Below, in pieces: positions 30,578-38,519 of a stretch of 52,640 bases of DNA. A program made the translations under genes and the position numbers. This DNA comes from an uncultured Pelagibacteraceae bacterium. GTDB taxonomy: Bacteria; Pseudomonadota; Alphaproteobacteria; Pelagibacterales; Pelagibacteraceae. Location: NCBI GenBank assembly GCA_902615425.1, contig CACMPD010000008.1:1-52640 (forward strand). Direction: 5' to 3'. Each line of letters starts with the position of its first letter. Within the stretch, counting starts at the first letter, position 1. The notes under the pieces were generated by a model. The model was not told the DNA's origin and did not search any database. It saw only the letters and a list, made by a program, of their open reading frames with translations.

Positions 30578-32140
30578 ATGATAAAAAAAGCAAACTTAGA
30601 AAAAACAAGCTCTTGGCCAATCGTAGAAGCAAAAAAGATGCTCAGAGAAAGAAAATCTTTTTTAGAAAAAAAAGGTAAAATTACATTACAAACTGGATAT
30701 GGCCCAAGTGGACTCCCTCACATAGGAACATTTGGAGAAGTTGCTAGAACTTCTATGATGGTTAATGCATTAAAACAATTAACTGATCTTCCAACAGAAA
30801 TCATTACTTTTTCTGATGACATGGATGGTCTTAGAAAAGTACCAGACAATGTACCTAATAAAGAATTGTTAGAAAAAAACCTTCATAAACCTTTGACAGA
30901 CGTGCCAGATCCCTTTGAAAAATATAATAGTTTTGGTGAACATAATAATGAGAAATTAAAAAAGTTTTTAAATAATTTCAATTTTAAATATAATTTCAAA
31001 AGCTCTACTCAATTGTATAAATCAGGTTTTTTTAATCCAACACTTCAAATTATTTTAGATAATTATGATGGAATAATGAATATTATCATACCTACTTTAG
31101 GAAAAGAACGTCAAAAAACTTATTGTCCATTTCTTCCTATTTGTCCAGAAACAGGACATGTTTTAGAAATTCCAGTTAAAGAAATTGATAATTCTAAGTC
31201 TAAAATTGTATTTGATAATAAAGGTAAAGATTTAGAAACAAGCATATTAGATGGTCATTGTAAACTTCAATGGAAAGTAGATTGGGCCATGAGATGGTAT
31301 GCACTAGATGTTGACTTTGAAATGTATGGAAAAGATCTGATAGAAAGTGCAATATTATCCACTAAAATTATTAAACTAATTGGAAAAAAAAACCCATCTG
31401 GTTTTGCTTATGAACTCTTTTTGGATGAAAAAGGGGAAAAGATTTCAAAATCAAAAGGAAATGGAATAACAATCGAGCAATGGTTAGAGTACGCCTCACC
31501 AGAAAGTTTATCATTATACATGTATCAAAATCCAAAAAGAGCTAAAAAACTTTATAATGAGATAGTTCCAAAAGCGGTCGATGAATATTTGGAATTTATT
31601 GAAAAGGCTAAAACCCAAAATGAGCTTCAACTACTGATGAATCCAGTATGGCATGTTCATAATGGTAGTGTTCCAAAAGAAAAAATGATTATGTCATTTT
31701 CTATGTTATTAAATCTTGTTGAAACAAGTAATGCTGAAAACAAAGAATTATTATGGAAGTTCGTAAAAAAATATAAAGAAAATATTTCTGAAAAAGATCA
31801 CCCAATTTTTGATAATTTAGTTGGTTATGCTATTAAATATTTTAATGATGTTATAAAAGCCAAAAAAAAATATAAAACACCCGATCAAATAGAAAAAAAA
31901 GCGCTAGAGGCTCTAATATCAGCCTTAGATAAATGTAATGACAAAATGTCCCCTGAGGAAATTCAAACTTTAATTTATTCAACAGGAAAAGAAAATGGGT
32001 ATTCAGAAAATTTGAGAGACTGGTTTAAATTAATTTATGAAGTTGTATTTGGAGTCGAAAATGGCCCTCGGATGGGTTTTTTTATAAGTTTTTTTGGTGT
32101 TAAAGAAACTAAAGATCTTATAATAAATAAAATTAAATAA
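30578..32140 (+). CDS. lysS: Lysyl-tRNA synthetase, class I
   Basis: Class I lysyl-tRNA synthetase, the archaeal-type enzyme kept by alphaproteobacteria in place of the class II form. The HIGH-like motif is HIGT at 48-51 (GPSGLPHIGTFGEVART) and the KMSKS-like motif is KISKSKGNGI near residue 288. The CPFLPICPETGHV segment is typical. At 520 residues the length is normal. The stop overlaps pyrD by one base. The 87-base upstream gap has no promoter I would defend. Confidence 0.96.
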   Translation: MIKKANLEKTSSWPIVEAKKMLRERKSFLEKKGKITLQTGYGPSGLPHIGTFGEVARTSMMVNALKQLTDLPTEIITFSDDMDGLRKVPDNVPNKELLEKNLHKPLTDVPDPFEKYNSFGEHNNEKLKKFLNNFNFKYNFKSSTQLYKSGFFNPTLQIILDNYDGIMNIIIPTLGKERQKTYCPFLPICPETGHVLEIPVKEIDNSKSKIVFDNKGKDLETSILDGHCKLQWKVDWAMRWYALDVDFEMYGKDLIESAILSTKIIKLIGKKNPSGFAYELFLDEKGEKISKSKGNGITIEQWLEYASPESLSLYMYQNPKRAKKLYNEIVPKAVDEYLEFIEKAKTQNELQLLMNPVWHVHNGSVPKEKMIMSFSMLLNLVETSNAENKELLWKFVKKYKENISEKDHPIFDNLVGYAIKYFNDVIKAKKKYKTPDQIEKKALEALISALDKCNDKMSPEEIQTLIYSTGKENGYSENLRDWFKLIYEVVFGVENGPRMGFFISFFGVKETKDLIINKIK

Positions 32141-33192
32141 TGTTTTCAAATTTAAGATCTCTAATTTTTAAACTTGATCCAGAGACAGCCCATGGTTTGG
32201 CAATAAAGTCGTTAAAATTTAATTTTGTGCCAAATGTTTTGGATAAAAATAAAAATAGCCATTTATTTAAGACTAAATTATTTGAAAAAGAAATAGAAAA
32301 TCCAATTGGAATGGCAGCAGGATTTGACAAAAATGCTGAAGTTTATAATTCTTTATTTAAATTGGGATTTGGTTTTGTGGAGGTGGGTACAGTTACACCT
32401 CTTAAACAATATGGTAATCCCAAACCAAGAGTTTTTAGATTAGTCGAAGATGAAGCATTAATTAATAGATTGGGTTTTAATAACCTAGGTGCAAAAAACA
32501 TTGTTGATAGGATTTCAAGTAATAAACAAATTGGTTTACTTGGAATTAACATAGGTCCTAATAAAGATACAAATGATAGATTGATGGATTATGTTGAATG
32601 TTTAAAAACCTTCCATGAATTTGCTGACTATATTACAATTAATATTTCATCTCCCAACACTGAAGAGCTGAGAAATTTTCATGATCAAGAAAAATTGAAT
32701 AGTTTATTAAATATAATCAATAGTGAAAAAACAAAACTAAATTCAAAAATTCCAATTGTAGTAAAAGTCTCACCAGATATTAAAGATCAGGAAATACCTA
32801 AAATTTCTGATGTTCTTTTAAGCAACAATATAAAAGCAGTTATTTTATCGAATACCTCTGATTCTACTCGAGATAAATTAAGTGACATTCAAAAGCATCA
32901 AAAAGGAGGATTATCAGGTAAACCAATAGAGGAAAAATCTACAATACTGATTAATAAATTTTATAAAACTCTTGGTAATAAAATCAAAATTATTGGAGTT
33001 GGTGGAGTAGACTCTGGAATAAGTGCATACAATAAGTTTTTAGCTGGAGCGAGTTATGTTCAACTTTATACAGGTATGGTATACAGAGGACCAAATATTG
33101 TAAACCTTATTAAAAAAGAGCTAAGGGAATTATTGATAAGAGATGGTGTTAAACATTATAGTGAAATCATAGGAAAAAAAACAACTTCTTAA
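32140..33192 (+). CDS. pyrD: Dihydroorotate dehydrogenase (quinone), class 2
   Basis: Membrane-bound FMN enzyme of pyrimidine synthesis that passes electrons to quinone. It has [14 protein letters not shown] near the N-terminus, the class 2 [11 protein letters not shown] segment, [23 protein letters not shown], and the catalytic serine region [14 protein letters not shown] phosphate is held by GVGGV and [13 protein letters not shown]. At 350 residues it is full length. It follows lysS with a one-base overlap. Confidence 0.97.
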   Translation: MFSNLRSLIFKLDPETAHGLAIKSLKFNFVPNVLDKNKNSHLFKTKLFEKEIENPIGMAAGFDKNAEVYNSLFKLGFGFVEVGTVTPLKQYGNPKPRVFRLVEDEALINRLGFNNLGAKNIVDRISSNKQIGLLGINIGPNKDTNDRLMDYVECLKTFHEFADYITINISSPNTEELRNFHDQEKLNSLLNIINSEKTKLNSKIPIVVKVSPDIKDQEIPKISDVLLSNNIKAVILSNTSDSTRDKLSDIQKHQKGGLSGKPIEEKSTILINKFYKTLGNKIKIIGVGGVDSGISAYNKFLAGASYVQLYTGMVYRGPNIVNLIKKELRELLIRDGVKHYSEIIGKKTTS

Positions 33193-33203
33193 ATTTTATA
33201 AAC

Positions 33204-33232
33204 TTGACGCAATCATTAACTCACTTTATATA
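33204..33232 (+). promoter_or_regulatory. Sigma-70-type promoter for rpmB
   Basis: TTGACG (33204-33209), a 17-base spacer and TATATA (33227-33232) lie in the 52-base gap before rpmB, with the -10 box ending 12 bases before the ATG. The predicted leader would be only about 5 to 6 bases long. It matches the promoter style seen before rplU and metX. Confidence 0.72.
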
Positions 33233-33244
33233 GTCGAAAATATT

Positions 33245-33559
33245 ATGTCAAAAAAATGTGAACTTACCGGCAAAATTCCTCTTAAAGGTCATAATGTTAG
33301 TCATGCTAATAATAAGACCAAAAGAAGATTTTTACCTAATTTAAAAAAAGTAAAATTTACCAGTGAACTTTTAAAGAGAAGCATGAAAATAACTGTAAGC
33401 AATGCTGGTGTAAGATCTGTAGATAAAAAAGGAAGTTTTGACGAGTTTTTAAAGACTGTAAAAAATAAAAATTTATCTCCAAGGTTAAAGAAGATGAAGA
33501 AAAGTTTATTAATTAAGTCTCCATTTCAAAAAAAACAAGTTCAATCTAAGACAGCTTAA
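33245..33559 (+). CDS. rpmB: 50S ribosomal protein L28
   Basis: Large-subunit protein L28. The N-terminus [33 protein letters not shown] carries the family signature and the [19 protein letters not shown] region follows. At 104 residues it has a longer, lysine-rich tail than E. coli L28, as alphaproteobacterial forms often do. The next gene begins on its last stop base. Confidence 0.97.
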   Translation: MSKKCELTGKIPLKGHNVSHANNKTKRRFLPNLKKVKFTSELLKRSMKITVSNAGVRSVDKKGSFDEFLKTVKNKNLSPRLKKMKKSLLIKSPFQKKQVQSKTA

Positions 33560-34107
33560 TGAATAAAATTTTTTTTATACTCTCGTTTTTAATGGGAGCA
33601 GTTGTTTTAGTATCTAATTATTTAGTTCAGTTCCCTATAAAACATTATGGTTTAGAAGAAATATTAACTTATGGAGCATTTAGCTATCCGATTGCTTTCT
33701 TGATCACAGATTTAGCCAACAGATCTTTTGGCAAGATAGTTGCTAGAAAAATTGTTTATATTGGTTTTGCTATAGGTATTAGCTTTACGCTTTTATTCTC
33801 AACAAACTTCACGGACTTGATATCTATAAGAATTGCTATTGGATCGGGCACGGCTTTTTTAGTTGCTCAACTCTTAGATGTTCAAATTTTTGATAAATTG
33901 AGAAAAAAAGAATGGTTTGTTGCACCTTTAACGTCATCTTTGATAGGTTCAACAATTGATACATTTATATTTTTTTCAATATCTTTTTATGGAACAGGCA
34001 TTCCTTGGATCACATTGTCTTTAGGAGATTTAAGTGTAAAAATTTTTGTTGCTTTAATGATGCTAATCCCTTTCAGACTACTGCTGAAAACACTTAAACC
34101 AGTTTAG
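33559..34107 (+). CDS. yhhQ: Queuosine precursor transporter (VUT/YhhQ family)
   Basis: Small membrane protein of 182 residues with about five to six hydrophobic segments. The AFSYPIAFLITDLANRSFGKIVARKIVYIGF stretch is typical of the YhhQ/VUT family that imports queuosine precursors such as preQ0/preQ1 for tRNA modification. It overlaps rpmB by one base and its 3' end is 2 bases from the convergent agmatinase gene. No queuosine enzyme is in the window, so the substrate is assigned by family only. Confidence 0.85.
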   Translation: MNKIFFILSFLMGAVVLVSNYLVQFPIKHYGLEEILTYGAFSYPIAFLITDLANRSFGKIVARKIVYIGFAIGISFTLLFSTNFTDLISIRIAIGSGTAFLVAQLLDVQIFDKLRKKEWFVAPLTSSLIGSTIDTFIFFSISFYGTGIPWITLSLGDLSVKIFVALMMLIPFRLLLKTLKPV

Positions 34108-34109
34108 AT

Positions 34110-35054
34110 TTAATATAAATATTTATAAGATAATATTTTATAAGCCAACTTTGCTACTAGAAAATTGTAGGAATTAAATCCTTTAATCGGTGCGAGCTCA
34201 TTTATATCTGCGCCTACGATGTTTGAGTTTTTGGCTGCAATCTTAATTATATCTAAAACTTCATCCCATAGTAAACCACCAGGTTCAGGTGTTCCAGTTG
34301 CAGGCATGATACTCGAATCTAAACCATCTACATCGAAAGTTATATAAACAGTCTTATTTTTAATTAGTTTTTTAAATTTTTTTAAATTCCATTTTGCCTT
34401 ATCTTTTGCCCAAAAAATACTAATTCTAGATTTGTTTTTTTTTAAAAAAGGTATCTCCTCTTTAGAAATATTTCTAATTCCAAATGAGATTATTGAAACA
34501 TTCTTATAATCTAAGCATCTTCTGATTGCAGACGCGTGTGAAAATTTCTCACCATTGTAACTTTCTCTTAAATCTGCATGAGCATCAAAATGTAAAAGGC
34601 AGATGTTCTTGTGTTTTTTAACAAATGGAACAATGCATCCTGGTGTGATTGAATGTTCACCACCAAAAGTCATTGGAAAAAGTTTATTATTAAGAATTTC
34701 TTTATTTACTTCAGCTATCTTTTTTAGAGCTTTTTTAATATTCTTATCAATCTTAAAAGGTTTTAAAGTTTTAATACCTATTTTTTTGTAAGGTTCACAA
34801 TTCAATTCCTCATCATATAATTCAACTTGATGTGAAGCTTTAATAATCTCTTTTGGGCCATTTTTAGTTCCACCACCATAACTCACTGTTTTTTCTAGAC
34901 CAAAAGGAACAATTACAACTTTTTCTTTAAAATTGAATTTATTTTCTATTCCAAGAAACCCTTTTTTATTTGAAAGATATTGCAATGTTTTATCCAAAAA
35001 TTTTTGTAAAGTTTTTTCTATCTCTATTTTTCCATTCACCTTTATGATATGCAT
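34110..35054 (-). CDS. speB: Agmatinase-family ureohydrolase
   Basis: Manganese ureohydrolase of the arginase/agmatinase family. Metal ligands appear in GGEHSITPGC, LHFDAHADLRE and TFDVDGLDSS. TGTPEPGGLLWDEV points to agmatinase rather than arginase. Starting at the ATG 35054 it overlaps the upstream gene by 65 bases; a TTG at 34997 would overlap by only 8 and fits the homologous N-terminus better, so the start is uncertain. It is the third gene of a polyamine operon. No arginine decarboxylase is nearby, so the substrate could be agmatine or another guanidino compound. Confidence 0.88.
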   Translation of the reverse strand: MHIIKVNGKIEIEKTLQKFLDKTLQYLSNKKGFLGIENKFNFKEKVVIVPFGLEKTVSYGGGTKNGPKEIIKASHQVELYDEELNCEPYKKIGIKTLKPFKIDKNIKKALKKIAEVNKEILNNKLFPMTFGGEHSITPGCIVPFVKKHKNICLLHFDAHADLRESYNGEKFSHASAIRRCLDYKNVSIISFGIRNISKEEIPFLKKNKSRISIFWAKDKAKWNLKKFKKLIKNKTVYITFDVDGLDSSIMPATGTPEPGGLLWDEVLDIIKIAAKNSNIVGADINELAPIKGFNSYNFLVAKLAYKILSYKYLY

Positions 35055-36033
35055 CACTTGCAATTAAAGGTAATACACTTGTTGCCTCAGCAAAAACCAT
35101 TTGTTCTTTTGTGACATCAACTTTGCCCCATGAACTTGCCTCTTTTAAAGTTGAACTGCTACACGCACCATCTCTTGAGTCTGCTACAGTAATTTGCACT
35201 GCATATTTATGCATTTCAACATCTTTACCTAAAAGTTCAGCACATATGACTGTGTCCTGAATAAAATTTTTTGGCACTCCGCCGCCTATCATAAATAATC
35301 CAGAACCTTTTGATTTAATTTTTATTTCAGTTAATTCTCGAAATTCTCTTATAGAGTCTATTGTAATATGAGATTTCGGGTTCTTTTCTTGATGAATTAC
35401 TAAACCAAAACCAGCGCTAGAATCTGTAAAAGCAGGACAGAATATTGGCACATTGTGATCATAGGCAGTTTCAATTAAAGAGTCTTTCTTTACTGAGTTT
35501 TTTTTAAGATATTTTCCCATTTCGTAAATAAATTCTCTAGAGGTATAGCTTCTAGGCTCCAAGTTATCAGCTATTTCACAAATTTTCTTATCACAAATTT
35601 GCAATTCATCTTCGTCAATGTACGTATCGTATATTCTATCAATATAATTTTTTCTAAGTTCAGTATCATCTTGAAATTGAGAACCTTGATAATGCTTAAA
35701 TCCTAATGCCTCAAAAAAATCCATATCAATTATCGAAGCACCAGTTGCAACGATTGCATCTACCATATTGTATTTGACTAAATCTTTGTAAATATTCATA
35801 CAACCAGCTGCTGAGGTCGAACCAGCTAAAGTTAGAAAAATTGTACAATCTTTATCTTTTAACATTTCATTATAGATGTTTGCTGCATTTGCAGTTTCTC
35901 TTGATACAAATGACATTTTCTCCATTGATGAAATAATTTTTCTAGTGTCAAAAGATGTAATATCTATATGTTCAACTGGATTTTTAAGAAAGTCTTTTTT
36001 ACTATTATGGCCTAGATTTTTGTTTTTTGACAT
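34990..36033 (-). CDS. Deoxyhypusine-synthase-like enzyme, probable homospermidine synthase
   Basis: A 347-residue member of the deoxyhypusine synthase family. Bacteria do not use hypusinated eIF5A, and bacterial members studied so far have been proposed to make homospermidine from spermidine or putrescine. The catalytic lysine of the family is kept: K304 in SSWGK. The NAD-binding stretches LAGSTSAAGC (69-78) and VATGASIIDMD (95-105), and HVPIF-type VPIFCPAFTDSS, are recognisable. The gene begins on the last stop base of the decarboxylase gene, giving a decarboxylase-synthase pair. The specific product is inferred from the operon. Confidence 0.87.
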   Translation of the reverse strand: MSKNKNLGHNSKKDFLKNPVEHIDITSFDTRKIISSMEKMSFVSRETANAANIYNEMLKDKDCTIFLTLAGSTSAAGCMNIYKDLVKYNMVDAIVATGASIIDMDFFEALGFKHYQGSQFQDDTELRKNYIDRIYDTYIDEDELQICDKKICEIADNLEPRSYTSREFIYEMGKYLKKNSVKKDSLIETAYDHNVPIFCPAFTDSSAGFGLVIHQEKNPKSHITIDSIREFRELTEIKIKSKGSGLFMIGGGVPKNFIQDTVICAELLGKDVEMHKYAVQITVADSRDGACSSSTLKEASSWGKVDVTKEQMVFAEATSVLPLIASDAYHKGEWKNRDRKNFTKIFG

Positions 36034-37217
36034 TAAGCAACTAAAGTATCTTTGTTGCTGTCTTTGTTATAGAGGCTCATTATAGCATTATCTTCAACTT
36101 CATAAATTTTATCAGAATAGAAACCGTTAAACTGTGTTCTAAAGGTAAGGCCGTATGAACCTAATTGACCAAGTTCTATATAATCATTTTCTTTAATATT
36201 ATTAGGTAAAAGGAAAGGACCTTTCATATAATCCATGCTGTCGCATGTTGGTCCATAAAAATCAAATGGAGTTAATTTTTTTGAAATAATTTTGTTTGAA
36301 TTATCTTTTATCATTTTAGATGGAAAAACAATATTTGGTGTTCCTGCATCAAAAAGTGTTCCATAAGTTCCATCATTTATATAAAGTTTTTGTTTTTTTC
36401 TTAAGTTAACCCGAACTATAGTTGAACCACTTTCAGCAACTAAGGCTCTACCTGGTTCACAAATTATTTCTGGTAATTTTTCAATCTTTAAATTTTCTAA
36501 ACCTTTCTTAATTTCATCAAAATAACTCTCTAAAGAGGGTGGAATTAAATCTGGATAGATAGTTGGAAAGCCGCCTCCTATATTTAAATAATCAGGAACA
36601 ATTTTCGTTTTCTTTATTATATTTGCAATTTCGGAAATCCCTTTTGAGTATGAAATTGGATGCATACATTGCGATCCTACATGAAAACTTAATCCAATCT
36701 TTTTTGAATGTTGTTTTATTAATCTTAAAAGTCCTGCCGCCTCTGAATTTATAGCACCGAATTTTTTTGATAAGTCAATTTCAGCATGTTCATTTGATAC
36801 AGCCACTCTTACAAATAATTCTAAATCTTTTGCATTGCTGGTGCTTTCAATAATTTTTATCAATTCATCTTTAGTATCAAGTGCAAATGTTTTGACTCCA
36901 TATTTGAAGTATGCTTCACTTATATCTTCTCTACTTTTAATTGTGTGCATGAAAGAACACTTAGATACTTGATCAAATTTTCTGACTGCTTTTATCTCCT
37001 CCACTGAGGCAACATCAAATTGATTAATACCGCTTTTTAATAAAGTTTTAATTACCTCAGGATGAGGATTTGTTTTGACAGCATATAGAATTTTACCTGG
37101 AAAGTTTTTTTGAAAAAATTTGGAAGCTGAAAGAATTGATTTCTTTCTAATACAATAAACCGGTTTGTCTGGTCTCAGTTGATTAACTAGTTCCTCAACC
37201 GACTTAAATTTTTGCAT
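36033..37217 (-). CDS. odc: Ornithine/lysine decarboxylase (alanine-racemase fold)
   Basis: PLP-dependent decarboxylase of the eukaryotic-ODC type, 394 residues. The PLP lysine is K48 in YAVKTNPHP. HVGSQ (179-183), GGGFP (214-218) and EPGR (254-257) hold the cofactor, and the second-subunit catalytic cysteine is C325 in GPTCDSMD. It makes putrescine from ornithine; members of this fold may also accept lysine. It heads the operon with the DHS-like gene and speB. A G6 tract 8 bases upstream of the ATG is a possible ribosome-binding site, and a hairpin with a U-run lies in the leader. Confidence 0.94.
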   Translation of the reverse strand: MQKFKSVEELVNQLRPDKPVYCIRKKSILSASKFFQKNFPGKILYAVKTNPHPEVIKTLLKSGINQFDVASVEEIKAVRKFDQVSKCSFMHTIKSREDISEAYFKYGVKTFALDTKDELIKIIESTSNAKDLELFVRVAVSNEHAEIDLSKKFGAINSEAAGLLRLIKQHSKKIGLSFHVGSQCMHPISYSKGISEIANIIKKTKIVPDYLNIGGGFPTIYPDLIPPSLESYFDEIKKGLENLKIEKLPEIICEPGRALVAESGSTIVRVNLRKKQKLYINDGTYGTLFDAGTPNIVFPSKMIKDNSNKIISKKLTPFDFYGPTCDSMDYMKGPFLLPNNIKENDYIELGQLGSYGLTFRTQFNGFYSDKIYEVEDNAIMSLYNKDSNKDTLVA

Positions 37218-37245
37218 TTTTCATGCCCCCCAAAAAAAATTTAAC

Positions 37246-37276
37246 AAAAAAAAGTCTTTTTATTTAAAAAAACTTT
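37246..37276 (-). terminator. Hairpin plus U-tract in the odc leader
   Basis: On the minus strand, AAAGUUUUUUU (37276-37266) can pair with AAAAAGACUUU (37261-37251) around an AAAU loop, giving an 11-base-pair stem with one G-U pair, followed by further U residues to 37246 and a second U-run near the start. This is the form of an intrinsic terminator reading towards odc, about 34 bases before its ATG. The stem is almost all A-U, so its strength is doubtful. No leader peptide ORF is present. Confidence 0.45.
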
Positions 37277-37365
37277 AATGAATCGAGCAATTAATTCAAT
37301 ACTTACCTAATGTAAAGCAAATAATGACCTATTGAATTGTGGAAAAAAATTCCCATATTGATCTT

Positions 37366-37929
37366 ATGAAAAACGAAGGCGCATTACAAAATTTAGCTGA
37401 TTTCAACAATAAATCACTATTAATTGTTGATGATGACAATCCATTTAGAGAAAGATTAGCTAGGGCTATGGAAAAAAAGGGTTTTGAAGTTATTCAAGCT
37501 GAGGGTGTGCAAAAAGGAATTGATACAGTCAAAGCAAAAAAACCAGGATTCGCTGTTGTTGATTTGAGGTTGGGCGATGGCAATGGTTTAGAAGTTGTAA
37601 AACAAATTCAGACCTCTAATCCTGAAAGTAGAATAATAATGTTAACAGGATATGGAAATATTCCAACTGCTGTTGCAGCAATAAAAGAGGGTGCAATAGA
37701 TTATTTGGCTAAACCTGCAGATGCAGATGATGTTGAAAAAGCTCTTTTAGCTGATCCTGCTAAAAAAGCGGCTCCACCTGAAAATCCAATGTCAGCAGAT
37801 AGAGTAAAATGGGAACATATACACAGAGTTTTTGAATTGTGTAACAGAAATGTTTCAGAGACAGCAAGAAGACTAAAAATGCATCGAAGAACTCTTCAAA
37901 GAATTTTATCTAAAAGATCACCTAAATAA
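37366..37929 (+). CDS. regA: RegA/PrrA/ActR-type response regulator
   Basis: Two-component response regulator of the RegA (PrrA, ActR) family, global redox and energy regulators in alphaproteobacteria. The receiver domain has LLIVDDDNPF, the phospho-acceptor Asp in AVVDLRLGDG, and LAKPADADDVEKAL. The C-terminal Fis-type helix-turn-helix is NVSETARRLKMHRRTLQRIL. I chose the ATG at 37366, which places 16 residues before the receiver as in known members; a GTG at 37339 is an alternative. Its partner kinase (RegB/PrrB) is not in the window. Confidence 0.92.
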   Translation: MKNEGALQNLADFNNKSLLIVDDDNPFRERLARAMEKKGFEVIQAEGVQKGIDTVKAKKPGFAVVDLRLGDGNGLEVVKQIQTSNPESRIIMLTGYGNIPTAVAAIKEGAIDYLAKPADADDVEKALLADPAKKAAPPENPMSADRVKWEHIHRVFELCNRNVSETARRLKMHRRTLQRILSKRSPK

Positions 37930-38473
37930 GTTTTCTAAATTTAAAAATTTTCTTAGCAATAAGCACAAGTAAAACTATTTTAAATATTTCAGCTAATAGA
38001 AAAGGCTTAACACCTAAATCGAATATAGGTTTGTCCCATCCAATTAATGTCCCTAACCACAAAATACCAAAAATATAGATTGTTGATACTGCAAGTATAA
38101 GTTTAGAGAAAATGATTAAATAATTATCTCTTAATTTTACAAAAGAAGCTAAAAAACAAGCTGAAAGAAATCCCATTAGATATCCCATTGTTGGACCTGT
38201 AAAATAAGCTAAACCTATTCCTCTTTCTGGAGAATTTGAAAACACAGGAAGACCTGCAATTCCTTCAATCAAATATAAACCAATTGTCGCAACACCTATT
38301 TTATATCCAAAGCTTATTCCAATAAAAAGAACTACAAAAGTTTGCATTGTCATTGGAACTGGATAGAAAGGAATTTTAATTTTTGCTGAGACAGCAAGTA
38401 ACAAAGAACCTAAAAAAATTACAAGTATTGATTTAATTATTTGGGCTTGTGTATTTTGCTTTATAAGTTCCAT
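37922..38473 (-). CDS. bioY: Biotin transporter substrate-binding component BioY
   Basis: Membrane S-component of an ECF-type biotin importer, 183 residues with about six hydrophobic segments. KIKIPFYPVPMTMQTFVVLFIG and the following PVFSNSPERGIGLAYFTGPTMGYLMGF are BioY signatures. No bioM or bioN energising genes are adjacent, so it may work alone or share an ECF module. It overlaps the regA 3' end by 8 bases, tail to tail, and diverges from polA. Biotin import would fit a streamlined marine bacterium that depends on external vitamins. Confidence 0.93.
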   Translation of the reverse strand: MELIKQNTQAQIIKSILVIFLGSLLLAVSAKIKIPFYPVPMTMQTFVVLFIGISFGYKIGVATIGLYLIEGIAGLPVFSNSPERGIGLAYFTGPTMGYLMGFLSACFLASFVKLRDNYLIIFSKLILAVSTIYIFGILWLGTLIGWDKPIFDLGVKPFLLAEIFKIVLLVLIAKKIFKFRKLI

Positions 38474-38519
38474 AAAAAATAATACTCTTATTTCTGTCTA
38501 TAATCTATATTAATTTCTA

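Noticed and set aside
37205..37226. Tiny upstream ORF (MKNAKI) overlapping the odc start
   Set aside because: Its ATG is one base after the G6 tract, too close for initiation, while the odc ATG has suitable spacing.
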